DNA from: Alphaproteobacteria bacterium
GTDB taxonomy: Bacteria > Pseudomonadota > Alphaproteobacteria > TMED109
Direction of reading: 5' to 3'
Length of the DNA: 64,000 bases
NCBI GenBank assembly: GCA_022825705.1
Contig: JAJDWH010000024.1
Span: 124,001 to 188,000 of the forward strand
Made by a program: the position numbers and the translations under genes. This document shows positions 54,413 through 62,959 of the stretch, piece by piece (position 1 is the first letter of the stretch; each line of letters begins with the position of its first letter). The notes below the pieces were generated by a model, which was not told the origin of the DNA, did no database searches, and saw nothing but the letters and a program-made list of their open reading frames with translations.

Positions 54413-56863
54413 ATGCAAGAAGACACCGAGAAGGCCGTCCCCACGGTGCCGGAGCCCAAGAACCGGGTCTTGCCGGTGTTGCCACTGCGCGACATCGTCG
54501 TGTTCCCGAACATGATCGTGCCGTTGTTCGTTGGACGCGAAAAGACGGTCCGTGCCCTGGAAGAGGCCATGGCGAACGACAAGCAAATCCTGCTCGTCGC
54601 ACAACGGGAATCCACCGAAGACGATCCTGGGCCGGAAGATGTCTATCCGGTCGGCACGGTCGGGAAGATCGTCCAGCTGCTCAAGCTGCCGGACAATACG
54701 GTGAAGGTGCTGGTCGAGGGTGTGATTCGGGCGTCCATTGAAGAGTTCACGGTTACCGACAAGTTCTTGCAGGCGAGGATCTCCGACCTCCCCGACGAGA
54801 CGCCGGCGTTGGACAGCACGCTTGAAGCCTTGCTACGCGCCGTGCACGGAAGATTTGAGACCTACGCCAAGTTGAGCAAGAAGATTGGACAGGAGATGGT
54901 CTCGTCGATCGCGCAGATCGACTTTACCGATCCCGGTCGCATCGCTGATGCGGTGTCTGCTCAAATCGGAAGCAAGATCTCGGACCGGCAAACACTTCTG
55001 GAGACCAGCGACATCCGGAAGCGGCTTGATCTGATTCATTCGCTGATTGAAGCGGAAATCGAGGTACTGAAGGTCGAGCGCAAGATCCGGACCCGCGTCA
55101 AGACGCAGATGGAACGGTCTCAGCGAGAGTACTACCTCAACGAGCAGATGAAGGCGATCCAGCGTGAACTGGGTGAAGGCAGCGACCGCGACGAGGATGA
55201 TGCCGACAACTTCCGCTCAAGGATCATGGCGACCAAGTTTTCCAAGGAAGCCAAGGCAAAGGCGCTGGGAGAACTGCGGAAGCTACGTTCCATGAGCCCG
55301 ATGTCCGCCGAGTCCACGGTCGTCCGAAGTTACATCGAGTGGTTGTTGGACGTCCCATGGAGGAAATCCAGCCGCGTCAATCGTGATCTCAAGAGGGCGG
55401 AGAGAATCCTGAACGAAGACCATTACGGATTGGAGAAGGTCAAGGAGCGGATTCTCGAGCACCTCGCTGTACAGCAACGAACCAAGCGTGGGCACGGGCA
55501 GATTCTTTGCCTGGTCGGCCCGCCCGGAGTGGGCAAGACCTCCCTGGGGGAATCCGTTGCCCGAGCGACGGGCCGGAAGTTTGTACGGGTAGCGCTTGGC
55601 GGAATTCGTGATGAGGCGGAAATCCGCGGACATCGCCGCACCTACGTCGGGTCGATGCCGGGTCGCATCATCCAGGGAATGAAGAAGGCCAAGGTGTCCA
55701 ACCCGCTCTTCCTGCTGGATGAAATCGACAAGCTGGGTGCTGACTGGAGAGGCGATCCGACGTCCGCCCTGCTGGAAGTTCTGGATCCGGAACAGAATGT
55801 CACGTTCAACGATCACTACCTGGAGGTCGATTACGATCTGTCGGGAGTGTTTTTCCTGACCACCGCGAATACGCGCAGCATGCCGCAACCGCTGTTGGAC
55901 CGGATGGAAATCATCCCGCTGCCGGGCTACACGGAACGCGAGAAAATCGAGATCGCGAAATCGCACCTGATCGCCAAGCAGATGAAGCGCAACGGGGTTC
56001 GTCAGCACGAGTGGAAGCTGCAGGACGATGCGCTGGAGACGATCATCCGCCGCTACACCCGTGAAGCCGGAGTGCGTGGACTCGAGCGGGAAATCGCGAA
56101 GCTGTGTCGAAAAGCTGTCCGCAAGATCGTTGGCGACGAGATTGAGACGGTGGAGGTAGCACCGGACGACCTGGCCGAATACCTGGGACCGCCGCGCTAT
56201 CGCTACGGCGAAATCGAAAGCGAGCAGATGGTGGGCGTGGCAACCGGACTCGCATACACGGAAGTGGGCGGCGACCTTCTCACCATCGAGGCCGTGACCA
56301 TGCCCGGCAAGGGGCGCCGTCAGATCACTGGCCAGCTGGGCGAAGTGATGCAGGAGTCGGTCAAGGCGGCGGTGTCGTATTTGCGCTCGCGTGCCCCGCT
56401 CATGAGCATCGATCCGGAAGCATTCGATACTCGGGACATTCATCTCCACGTGCCCGAGGGCGCGACTCCGAAGGACGGTCCTTCCGCGGGACTAGCGATC
56501 GTCACGTCGATTCTCTCGGCGCTTACCGGAATTCCTGCGTCGGCCCGCGTTGCGATGACCGGAGAAGTCACCCTGCGGGGGCGGATCCTCCCGATCGGCG
56601 GGCTGAAGGAAAAGCTCCTGGCGGCGCTGCGGGGGAGCATTCGAACGGTGCTGATTCCGAAAGACAACGAGAAGGACCTGGCCGAGGTCCCGGATGAAGT
56701 CAAGGACGGGCTGGAGATCGTGCCGGTCAATGAGGTCGATGAGATCCTGTCGTATGTGCTCCCGGAACTCACGACCCGCGAATGGAGCGACGACATGCGA
56801 GAGCTCACCATTCCCGCGGGCCCGCCAGTGAAACCGGTCAGCGACGACGTTACCCGCCATTGA
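54413..56863 (+). CDS. lon: ATP-dependent protease Lon
   Basis: 816-residue quality-control protease. The N-terminal substrate domain begins with VLPVLPLRDIVVFPNMIVPLF. The AAA+ domain has LVGPPGVGKTSLGESVA and LFLLDEIDKLG. The proteolytic domain has the catalytic serine in TPKDGPSAGLAI and the lysine in GLKEKLLAALRG. It is the usual LonA length. In proteobacteria a HU gene often follows lon; here two short-chain dehydrogenases do. Confidence 0.97.
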   Translation: MQEDTEKAVPTVPEPKNRVLPVLPLRDIVVFPNMIVPLFVGREKTVRALEEAMANDKQILLVAQRESTEDDPGPEDVYPVGTVGKIVQLLKLPDNTVKVLVEGVIRASIEEFTVTDKFLQARISDLPDETPALDSTLEALLRAVHGRFETYAKLSKKIGQEMVSSIAQIDFTDPGRIADAVSAQIGSKISDRQTLLETSDIRKRLDLIHSLIEAEIEVLKVERKIRTRVKTQMERSQREYYLNEQMKAIQRELGEGSDRDEDDADNFRSRIMATKFSKEAKAKALGELRKLRSMSPMSAESTVVRSYIEWLLDVPWRKSSRVNRDLKRAERILNEDHYGLEKVKERILEHLAVQQRTKRGHGQILCLVGPPGVGKTSLGESVARATGRKFVRVALGGIRDEAEIRGHRRTYVGSMPGRIIQGMKKAKVSNPLFLLDEIDKLGADWRGDPTSALLEVLDPEQNVTFNDHYLEVDYDLSGVFFLTTANTRSMPQPLLDRMEIIPLPGYTEREKIEIAKSHLIAKQMKRNGVRQHEWKLQDDALETIIRRYTREAGVRGLEREIAKLCRKAVRKIVGDEIETVEVAPDDLAEYLGPPRYRYGEIESEQMVGVATGLAYTEVGGDLLTIEAVTMPGKGRRQITGQLGEVMQESVKAAVSYLRSRAPLMSIDPEAFDTRDIHLHVPEGATPKDGPSAGLAIVTSILSALTGIPASARVAMTGEVTLRGRILPIGGLKEKLLAALRGSIRTVLIPKDNEKDLAEVPDEVKDGLEIVPVNEVDEILSYVLPELTTREWSDDMRELTIPAGPPVKPVSDDVTRH

Positions 56864-56905
56864 ACGGCTGACTTGGCGACAGCCCGAGATTTCAGGAGCT
56901 ATTGG

Positions 56906-57670
56906 ATGAATTTCAGTAACGCCCACGCATTTGTGACAGGTGGCGCGTCGGGGTTGGGTGCTGCGACGGTTGAGGCCGTGGTCGAGGCGGGTGGCCATGC
57001 GAGCATCGTGGATATTGATGGCGATCGCGCGGCGGCGCTTGCGGCCCGCGTGGGAGCGCGCAGCCGGGCGGTGGCGCTCGATGTGGCGGACGAGGCGGCC
57101 GTGGCCGATGCGGTTGCCGCCAGCGTCAGCGCCTTCGGCCCGCTCAACCTCGTGGTCAACTGCGCAGGTGTGGCGACGCCGGGGAGGATCGTGGGCCGCA
57201 ACGGCCCCCTGCCGCTCGAGGCTTATGTCAGGGTGATTCAGATCAATCTCGTAGGAACGTTCAACGTCATGAAGGCGACTGCGGCCGTCATGCAGGAGAA
57301 CGAGTTGGAAGGCGACGACCGAGGCGTGATCGTCAACACGGCGTCGGTGGCGGCGTTCGACGGCCAGATCGGTCAGGGCGCGTACGCTTCGTCGAAGGGG
57401 GGCGTGGCCGCGCTGACGTTGCCGGCGGCCCGTGAACTCGCGCGATCTGCGATTCGCGTCGTGACCATCGCGCCCGGACTGTTCGAGACGCCCATGTTGG
57501 CCGGCCTGCCGGAGGCAGCCAAGGAATCGTTGATTGCATCCACGTTGCAGCCGTCGCGTCTCGGACGTTCCGAGGAGTACGCGGCTTTGGTTCGCCACAT
57601 CTACGAAAACCCGATGATCAATGGTGAGACCATCCGGCTCGACGGTGCGGTCCGCCTGGCACCCCGTTAG
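56906..57670 (+). CDS. Short-chain dehydrogenase, 3-hydroxyacyl-CoA dehydrogenase type II-like
   Basis: A 254-residue NAD-dependent SDR. The cofactor motif is [12 protein letters not shown], followed by [15 protein letters not shown], the catalytic Ser in [15 protein letters not shown] and the YASSK motif. [28 protein letters not shown] and [13 protein letters not shown] are close to the HSD17B10/HCD2 group, which oxidises 3-hydroxyacyl-CoA in beta-oxidation. The ATG at 56906 has CAGGAG upstream. It precedes another SDR by only eight bases, so the two are probably co-transcribed. Confidence 0.9.
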   Translation: MNFSNAHAFVTGGASGLGAATVEAVVEAGGHASIVDIDGDRAAALAARVGARSRAVALDVADEAAVADAVAASVSAFGPLNLVVNCAGVATPGRIVGRNGPLPLEAYVRVIQINLVGTFNVMKATAAVMQENELEGDDRGVIVNTASVAAFDGQIGQGAYASSKGGVAALTLPAARELARSAIRVVTIAPGLFETPMLAGLPEAAKESLIASTLQPSRLGRSEEYAALVRHIYENPMINGETIRLDGAVRLAPR

Positions 57671-57678
57671 AGAAAGAC

Positions 57679-58500
57679 ATGCCGGCACTATCCGGAAAGA
57701 CAGTCCTGATCACCGGCGCAAGCCGGGGAATCGGGAAGGCCATCGCGCTTCGCTGTGCGCGCGATGGCGCCAATGTAGTGGTGACCGGGAAGACCGAGGA
57801 CCCACACCCGAAATTGCCTGGCACCATTCATTCGGCCGCCGAGGAAGTGGAACAGGCAGGTGGGAAGGCCCTTGCCGTGGCGCTGGACGTCAGAGCCGAG
57901 GAGCAGGTGGCGGATTGCATCCGGCGGACGGTCGAGACGTTCGGGGGTCTCGATGTGCTGGTCAACAATGCCAGCGCTATCCATTTGGCCGGGGTGGAGG
58001 GGACACCGGCTAAACGGTTTGACCTGATGTTTGCAATCAATGTGCGTGGCACGCACGTGGTGTCGCACCACGCAATCCCGCACCTTCGGCAGGCTTCGAA
58101 CCCGCACATCCTGACCTTGGCGCCGCCCCTGAATCTCAATCCGGACTGGTTCGCGCCGCACGCTGCCTACACGGCCTCCAAGTACTCGATGTCGATGCTG
58201 GCGATTGGCATGGCCGGGGAACTGGCGGAAGCCGGCATTGCGTCGAACGCTCTGTGGCCGCGTACGACCATTGCGACGGCAGCTGTCGAGTTTGTCGTCG
58301 GTTCCGAGCTCATGGAGCGAAGCCGAAAGCCCGCCATCATGGCGGACGCGGCGCATGCCATCGTGACCCGTCCCGCGCGATCCTGCACAGGAAATACCTT
58401 CATCGACGAGGATGTCCTGCGTGAAACAGGGCTCAACAGTTTTGAGTCCTATGCCGTCAACCCCGGTGCCACGCTCAAGCAGGACATTTTCCTGGACTGA
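57679..58500 (+). CDS. Short-chain dehydrogenase, HSDL2-like
   Basis: A 273-residue SDR. TGASRGIGKAIALRCARDGANVVVTGKT, LVNNASAIHLAG and YTASKYSMSMLAIGMAGELAE resemble hydroxysteroid dehydrogenase-like protein 2, whose bacterial relatives are linked to fatty-acid metabolism. The usual catalytic Ser region reads LTLAPPLNLNPDW, which is the HSDL2 pattern. NALWPRTTIATAAV and the GNTFIDEDVLRETG ending support it. The substrate is unknown. Confidence 0.87.
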   Translation: MPALSGKTVLITGASRGIGKAIALRCARDGANVVVTGKTEDPHPKLPGTIHSAAEEVEQAGGKALAVALDVRAEEQVADCIRRTVETFGGLDVLVNNASAIHLAGVEGTPAKRFDLMFAINVRGTHVVSHHAIPHLRQASNPHILTLAPPLNLNPDWFAPHAAYTASKYSMSMLAIGMAGELAEAGIASNALWPRTTIATAAVEFVVGSELMERSRKPAIMADAAHAIVTRPARSCTGNTFIDEDVLRETGLNSFESYAVNPGATLKQDIFLD

Positions 58501-58806
58501 GTGCTTCGCGGGGGCCGTCCGTCTTGCCTCCTGTCACGGTGCAATGCAGAATCTGCATGGCTAATATCAAATATTGCGGTGACATTCATCCGAGGTCTTG
58601 GGCGGGACAGCGATAGGAACGGGATTCAGAGCCAACTCCAATAGGGGTAGGAGTTGCCCGATGGCCAACTTCCGAACGTCGGATTCGGGAGAAAGCTATG
58701 CAAATGCTGCATGATGGATGCGCGAGTTCGCCTCTAGGGTAGCCGTTACCAATCTCCTACATGTTTCTGCAGGCACGGCAATTGCGTGCTTGAAAGGAAC
58801 AAGGTG
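58501..58806. other. 306-bp leader region of a small gene, with a hairpin
   Basis: No gene seen on either strand. It contains a perfect 7-bp stem CAACTCC/GGAGTTG (58633-58639 with 58650-58656) around a 10-base loop, and an AT-rich AATAT-CAA-ATATT palindrome near 58565. Base composition is lower in GC than the surroundings. It may hold a small RNA or a regulated 5' leader for the 65-residue protein. Confidence 0.5.
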
Positions 58807-59004
58807 ATGAACACCCAATCATTCCGGTCTTCGACCGGTGTGCCCGTCGTCGGCTCCCTGGACGCTGATTACTCCGAGTTGGCTCGGGTTGGTCGCGCCC
58901 TGCAGGGTAGAGCCGTTCGGGAAGCAATCGTGGGAGCCGTCCGTTGGTTTGGCGCGGGGTTCCAGGCCCGGTTGATCGGCGGAGGCCTGTCACGCCACGC
59001 CTGA
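58807..59004 (+). CDS. 65-residue protein of unknown function
   Basis: The ATG at 58807 is preceded by an AAAGGAAC ribosome-binding site. The protein has a polar N-terminus with SLDADYSELARVGRALQGR, then an amphipathic, partly hydrophobic helix REAIVGAVRWFGAGFQAR. The pattern is reminiscent of the short alphaproteobacterial proteins that accompany DUF1127 genes, but I cannot assign it to a family. It is convergent with the pseudouridine synthase gene and stands behind a long structured leader. Confidence 0.6.
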   Translation: MNTQSFRSSTGVPVVGSLDADYSELARVGRALQGRAVREAIVGAVRWFGAGFQARLIGGGLSRHA

Positions 59005-59071
59005 GCGGTTCTTGAAGCTGGCGAGTTCCGGGCGGGGCTGGCGTCGCGGCATTGCCTCGCCCCGGAGCGCG

Positions 59072-60016
59072 CTAAGCGGTCTCCGCCGCATCCGGATCCC
59101 TGAAGCCGGATCGTACGAATCGGGATCGCATCGTCTCGGGCAATGGCGCTTCAAGCCGGAGCGTGTACCCCTCCAGGTCAGGCACGGTGAGTTCGCGGGC
59201 ATGTAGCTGCAACTGGCCGCCAGCTTCAGCACGAGCACCACCGTATTTCGAATCGCCGTGAATCGGGCACCCGATCATGGCGCAGTGAACCCGCAGTTGA
59301 TGGGTTCTGCCGGTGACCGGGCGTAATTCGAGCCATGCCGTGCCGTCCGAGAACCCTCTTGTGCTGTAGTGGGTGGTTGCGGCGCGCCCTGTGAGACTGC
59401 CGATCATGCGCCGCTCTCCGCCGGCAGTGATCTTCCGCAAATGGCCTGAAATCTTGCCGGTGCGGGGACTGGGGGCGCCGACGACCAGGGCCCAGTAGAT
59501 CTTGCTGGCGCGGCCTTCCCGGAATACCTGGGCGCAATGCTGCGCAGCCCTGCGGGACCGCGCCAACAAGAGGACGCCGGTCGTATCCCGATCCAGGCGA
59601 TGTACCAGCCGCGGGCGCTCGTCGGCACCGAAGCGCAGGGCATCCAGCATGCCGTCGAGATGACGGGAAATACCGGATCCTCCCTGGACGGCAAGTCCTG
59701 CCGGCTTGTCAAACGCAATGAAGTGATCGTCCTTGTAGAGGATGCGGTCCGTCAGCGCTGCGACGTGCCGTCCAGCTGACGCGCGTGCTGGCTCCTTGCG
59801 GGCTTGATGCTGGACAGGGGGAATGCGCACCATCTGGCCCGCGGCCAGTCGAAGATGAGCTCGCGCGCGATGTCCGTCCACGCGGACCTGACCGGTGCGG
59901 ATAAGTCGTTGGATCAGCCCGAAAGGTAGTTCGGGCAGCTGCTCGCGCAGCCAGCGATCGAGCCGAATTCCGTCATCGTCGGGACGTACCGTTTCCGGAG
60001 TAGGGTTGCTCCTCAC
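59072..60016 (-). CDS. RluA/RluC-family 23S rRNA pseudouridine synthase
   Basis: Isomerises specific uridines in rRNA. 314 residues: an S4-like N-terminal domain (RLDRWLREQLPELPFGLIQRLI), then the RluA catalytic domain with RLVHRLDRDTTGVLLLARS carrying the active-site aspartate, and GRTHQLRVHCAMIGCPIHGDSKYG. The RluC/RluD length and S4 domain favour RluC. It begins with a GTG that overlaps the crcB stop by four bases (GTGA). The frame is open far upstream, but that part overlaps crcB and has no similarity. Confidence 0.93.
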   Translation of the reverse strand: MRSNPTPETVRPDDDGIRLDRWLREQLPELPFGLIQRLIRTGQVRVDGHRARAHLRLAAGQMVRIPPVQHQARKEPARASAGRHVAALTDRILYKDDHFIAFDKPAGLAVQGGSGISRHLDGMLDALRFGADERPRLVHRLDRDTTGVLLLARSRRAAQHCAQVFREGRASKIYWALVVGAPSPRTGKISGHLRKITAGGERRMIGSLTGRAATTHYSTRGFSDGTAWLELRPVTGRTHQLRVHCAMIGCPIHGDSKYGGARAEAGGQLQLHARELTVPDLEGYTLRLEAPLPETMRSRFVRSGFRDPDAAETA

Positions 60017-60393
60017 GACAGCGCCAGCCGCACGCCGCCGGCACCGAGATAGAAGCCGCCGATGCAAAGCGAGACGGAAAGCCCGACATAGAGGATGCCC
60101 GAGATCATCGCTTGGCGATCGAACAGGTTGGCTGCATCCAGCGCAAATGTCGAAAACGTTGTGAAGGCCCCTAGGAGCCCCGTGGCAATCAGGGCGCGCA
60201 ACTCGGGCGTCAATTTCAAGGTCGATGCACCGGCTTCGACAACGGCGCCGAGGGCTAGGGATCCAAGCACGTTGACCATTAGGGTCCCCCACGGGAAACC
60301 CATACCTAACCAGCTGTACATTCCAGTACTTACGGCGTGCCGGAGTACGGCGCCGATGGCGCCGCCGACAGCGATGGCTAGGAACATGTTCAT
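60013..60393 (-). CDS. crcB: Fluoride channel CrcB/Fluc
   Basis: A 126-residue four-helix membrane protein that exports fluoride as a dual-topology dimer. The signatures are AVGGAIGAVLRH, WGTLMVNVLGSLALGAVVE and TGLLGAFTTFSTFALD (the phenylalanine box). It overlaps the pseudouridine synthase by four bases, and this pairing is common in alphaproteobacteria. I saw no recognisable fluoride riboswitch upstream. Confidence 0.95.
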   Translation of the reverse strand: MNMFLAIAVGGAIGAVLRHAVSTGMYSWLGMGFPWGTLMVNVLGSLALGAVVEAGASTLKLTPELRALIATGLLGAFTTFSTFALDAANLFDRQAMISGILYVGLSVSLCIGGFYLGAGGVRLALS

Positions 60394-60815
60394 GCGTCGG
60401 ACACACTATTCCGATCTGGCGGACGCGCGCGGTTTGACGGCTGCGTGGCAACCGGATTCGGGCAACAGCGCGTTGCGGCCACGGCGCGCCGGCGAGCGCC
60501 TGCGCAGTATGCGCTACGACGAGACTCTTCGCATCGGGCCAGGGCGTTCGGGCGTCGAGGCCATTCCTGTCGGGTCTCCAGCGTCGTCGGAGCAGGATTT
60601 CGCATCGGCGGGCTGCGCACTTTTCGTTGAGGAAACCTGTCAGCGGGCTCATGCAGGGCGATCGCGAGGTTTCGCCGCGTGCGATCGGCACCTGGGCCGT
60701 GCGGGGCCGTTCGGAATGACCACGATGGTGGGCCCGGGGCGGGACTACGTGTTGAGCGGTCAGGCAGAGCGTTGTCCACGAAGGCACAGGCACACGTATG
60801 TGTCCGATGACAACG
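60394..60815. other. 422-bp stretch without a supported gene
   Basis: Upstream of crcB and of a possible small membrane protein. The long plus-strand open frame across it overlaps crcB, has no recognisable domain and shows the Arg-rich composition of a shadow frame. It may contain the crcB promoter or a decayed gene. Confidence 0.4.
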
Positions 60816-60920
60816 ATGATCCGTAGGCTGGTGATGTGGGCGCTTCGCGGACTTGCCAATCCGTTGATACGGCTTACCGCGTTCCTCGTGATGGTTTACG
60901 TCGTGGTCGGCCGGGGGTAG
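60816..60920 (+). CDS. Possible 34-residue membrane protein
   Basis: MIRRLVMWALRGLANPLIRL followed by a hydrophobic TAFLVMVYVVVG stretch; one membrane helix with a basic N-terminus. In-frame ATGs at 60807 and 60798 could extend it by three or six residues. No strong ribosome-binding site. It lies 67 bp before the PEGA-like gene and may be its N-terminal membrane part, separated by a frame break. Confidence 0.35.
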   Translation: MIRRLVMWALRGLANPLIRLTAFLVMVYVVVGRG

Positions 60921-60987
60921 GAACGGATCTCCCTGGTCTCTCCTCCCCGGGTGAGCGGCGGAGCCCCACCAGTCCCGGCCAGCGGCC

Positions 60988-61437
60988 ATGCAGGAACTGC
61001 GCACTGCAATCAGCGCCGCCGAAGCACGGTTGGCCCCGAATGCGCCACTGGTTGACGCTGGGGATTCGGCGCCGAACCAAGCGAGCGCGCCGGCCGTGCG
61101 CGGGCATTCCGAAGTTGAGACGGAGATCGGCAGTGAACCTCCCTGGCCCAGTATGGAAGGCGGCTCGCTCGTAACAGACGTACCGGAACGGACAGCCCTG
61201 CCGGACCCGAGTGATCGTCCTGTCGGAGTCTCGGTGGTGTCCGACCATGCCACTGCGGTGATGATTCGTGGGGTTCGGTCGCTGGGCCGGATCGATCGGA
61301 CCACGGTGACGCTGCGTCCGGGGACGTACGTATTTCAGGGGTACCGGGCGGGTTATCGGGCTATCCGGATGGAGGTACGCGTGGCTGCAAGCAGCAAGCC
61401 CGGCGAGGTCGTGGTCATCTGCGATGAGCGAATGTGA
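60988..61437 (+). CDS. Small protein with a PEGA-like C-terminal domain
   Basis: 149 residues. The first 75 are low complexity (Ala, Pro, Glu). The C-terminal 70 read VMIRGVRSLGRIDRTTVTLRPGTYVFQGYRAGYRAIRMEV and end VVVICDERM, the pattern of PEGA-type beta domains that close larger envelope or ATPase-linked proteins with a C-x-E-x-x ending. No signal peptide or helix is seen within this frame, so it may be the 3' part of a gene broken upstream. The ribosome-binding site is weak. Confidence 0.6.
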   Translation: MQELRTAISAAEARLAPNAPLVDAGDSAPNQASAPAVRGHSEVETEIGSEPPWPSMEGGSLVTDVPERTALPDPSDRPVGVSVVSDHATAVMIRGVRSLGRIDRTTVTLRPGTYVFQGYRAGYRAIRMEVRVAASSKPGEVVVICDERM

Positions 61438-61699
61438 GATGACCGTCGACGGTGGTGTGGGAGCGGTGACGGGAATGTCCGAAACGGGCCACGGCCGGTT
61501 CCGAAACATTTGGGCCGGGCACGGACTCGGATCGTCCAAGGTCGCGAGTACCACGTACCCCGGTCAGGAGCCAACGCCTCGGGGGGTCCGGGCCTGAGCG
61601 GTCGACAATGACCCTGGCGTTCCGCCAGCCGATTCAGCCACGGTTCCGGTGGTATCTTGGTTCCATGCCACCGGTCGCCCGGATGCGAGCATTCTGAAG
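61438..61699. other. 262-bp region before the mitofilin-like gene
   Basis: In many alphaproteobacteria hemC and hemD precede this gene; neither is present. No supported gene is seen. The promoter of the mitofilin-hemY unit should lie here. Confidence 0.45.
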
Positions 61700-62959
61700 A
61701 TGGCCTCACGAGATGCGCCGGAATCCAAGGGCCCGGCTTCTTCCGCGCAGTCAGATCCATCCGCTGCCACGGCTACGGCCCCAGCAGGCGCGAGCAAGGT
61801 CGAAGCCGTCGATGCAGAGACGAAGCAGACTGCCCAGGATGAGCAGGGTGACGGGAATGCTCGGAGCGGGAAGCGCGCGGGTCAGCCGTCAGTACCTTCA
61901 TCCACTGGCGCAGGTCCGGGAGCAAGAAGCAAGCGGCGCGCATCCACTGCGGCTACTACGCGACAGCGACCTCAATGGCCACGACTGGCCGTTATCGGGG
62001 TCGGTGTCGTCTTGGTGCTTGCCGCCATTGCTGTTGCCGTCTGGGAACTCCGGCGTCAATTCACGGCGTCAATTGAGGAGACCCGGACCTTGGACCTCCG
62101 CGTCGAGGAGCTTGAGCAGCAAGTGTCAACCATCGGGTCGCAAGCGCTGACCGACGCAGACATGCAGCAATTGGCCGTTCAGGTGGAGCGCCTCGCGGCC
62201 CAGCAGGACGACTTGGCGTTTCGGAGCGAGGTGGATGCACTCGGCGATTCGTTGGGCCGTCAGCTGCGCGCCGTCGAGGACAGGCTGGCTGCGCTGGTGC
62301 TGCTTCCAGGAACCGAGGCTGAGGCGATTGCGATAACTGGGCGATTCGCCGAGATTTCCCGCACGGTGGCGGCGGACAGAGCCTGGCTGCAAGCTGGCGT
62401 TCGCGCCCTGGCCACGGCCCGGATCCTGCGGTGGATCGGCACGGAAGTGGAGCAGGGCAGGCCCTACGCGGAGCCGCTGGCGCTGCTTCGCGAACTGGTT
62501 GGCGGCGATCCACAGACAACGGCCGCCCTCGCAGTGCTGACGTCGTACGCACCGACCGGGTTCGCAACACAGGCGGAACTGGCTCGCAAGTTCTCCGCCG
62601 CGGAGCCGGCGGCCCGTGCGGCGCTTGGAGACCCCTCGGCGACCGGCTTGGACAGGCTGCTCAACCGCGTGACCGGGCTGGTCGAGGTCCGACGGACGGA
62701 ATTGCCGATGGGCGGATCGCCCGACTCGGTGCTGAGCCGGGTGAGTTTTCTCGTCGAAGCCGGCGATCTCAGGCGAGCCTGGCAAGAAAGCGGTGCGCTT
62801 CCGGAGGCGATTCAAGCCGAGCTCGCCGAGTGGCAACGCGAAGTGGAGGCGGTGCTGGCGGCAGACGACGCCTTGCAGGCACTGGAACGCTATGCCGATG
62901 GGCAGCTTGCGGAGCTGGTCCGAAACGTGGAATTGGAACCCTTGCCGGGGTCACGATGA
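61700..62959 (+). CDS. Mic60/mitofilin-like inner membrane protein (COG4223)
   Basis: 419 residues: a polar Ala/Ser/Lys-rich cytoplasmic N-terminus (1-95), one membrane helix (about 97-118, LAVIGVGVVLVLAAIAVAVW), a coiled coil of about 100 residues with heptads of Leu/Glu/Gln, and a C-terminal mitofilin-like helical region (VEVRRTE, SVLSRVSFLVEAGDLRRAW). Such proteins are the alphaproteobacterial relatives of Mic60, which shapes cristae and intracytoplasmic membranes. The ATG at 61700 is used; 61649 is possible. It overlaps hemY by four bases (ATGA), as in the conserved gene pair. Confidence 0.85.
   Translation: MASRDAPESKGPASSAQSDPSAATATAPAGASKVEAVDAETKQTAQDEQGDGNARSGKRAGQPSVPSSTGAGPGARSKRRASTAATTRQRPQWPRLAVIGVGVVLVLAAIAVAVWELRRQFTASIEETRTLDLRVEELEQQVSTIGSQALTDADMQQLAVQVERLAAQQDDLAFRSEVDALGDSLGRQLRAVEDRLAALVLLPGTEAEAIAITGRFAEISRTVAADRAWLQAGVRALATARILRWIGTEVEQGRPYAEPLALLRELVGGDPQTTAALAVLTSYAPTGFATQAELARKFSAAEPAARAALGDPSATGLDRLLNRVTGLVEVRRTELPMGGSPDSVLSRVSFLVEAGDLRRAWQESGALPEAIQAELAEWQREVEAVLAADDALQALERYADGQLAELVRNVELEPLPGSR

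Noticed and set aside
58601..58650. EcfG-type (general stress) promoter GGAAC near 58616
   Set aside because: A GGAAC is present but no CGTT-like -10 occurs at 16-18 bases, so the pair is not supported.
60394..60480. Fluoride riboswitch upstream of crcB
   Set aside because: The conserved crcB-motif elements could not be found on the minus strand ahead of the gene.
60095..60826. 243-codon plus-strand frame overlapping crcB
   Set aside because: Half of it is antisense to crcB and the rest has no domain, ribosome-binding site or typical composition.
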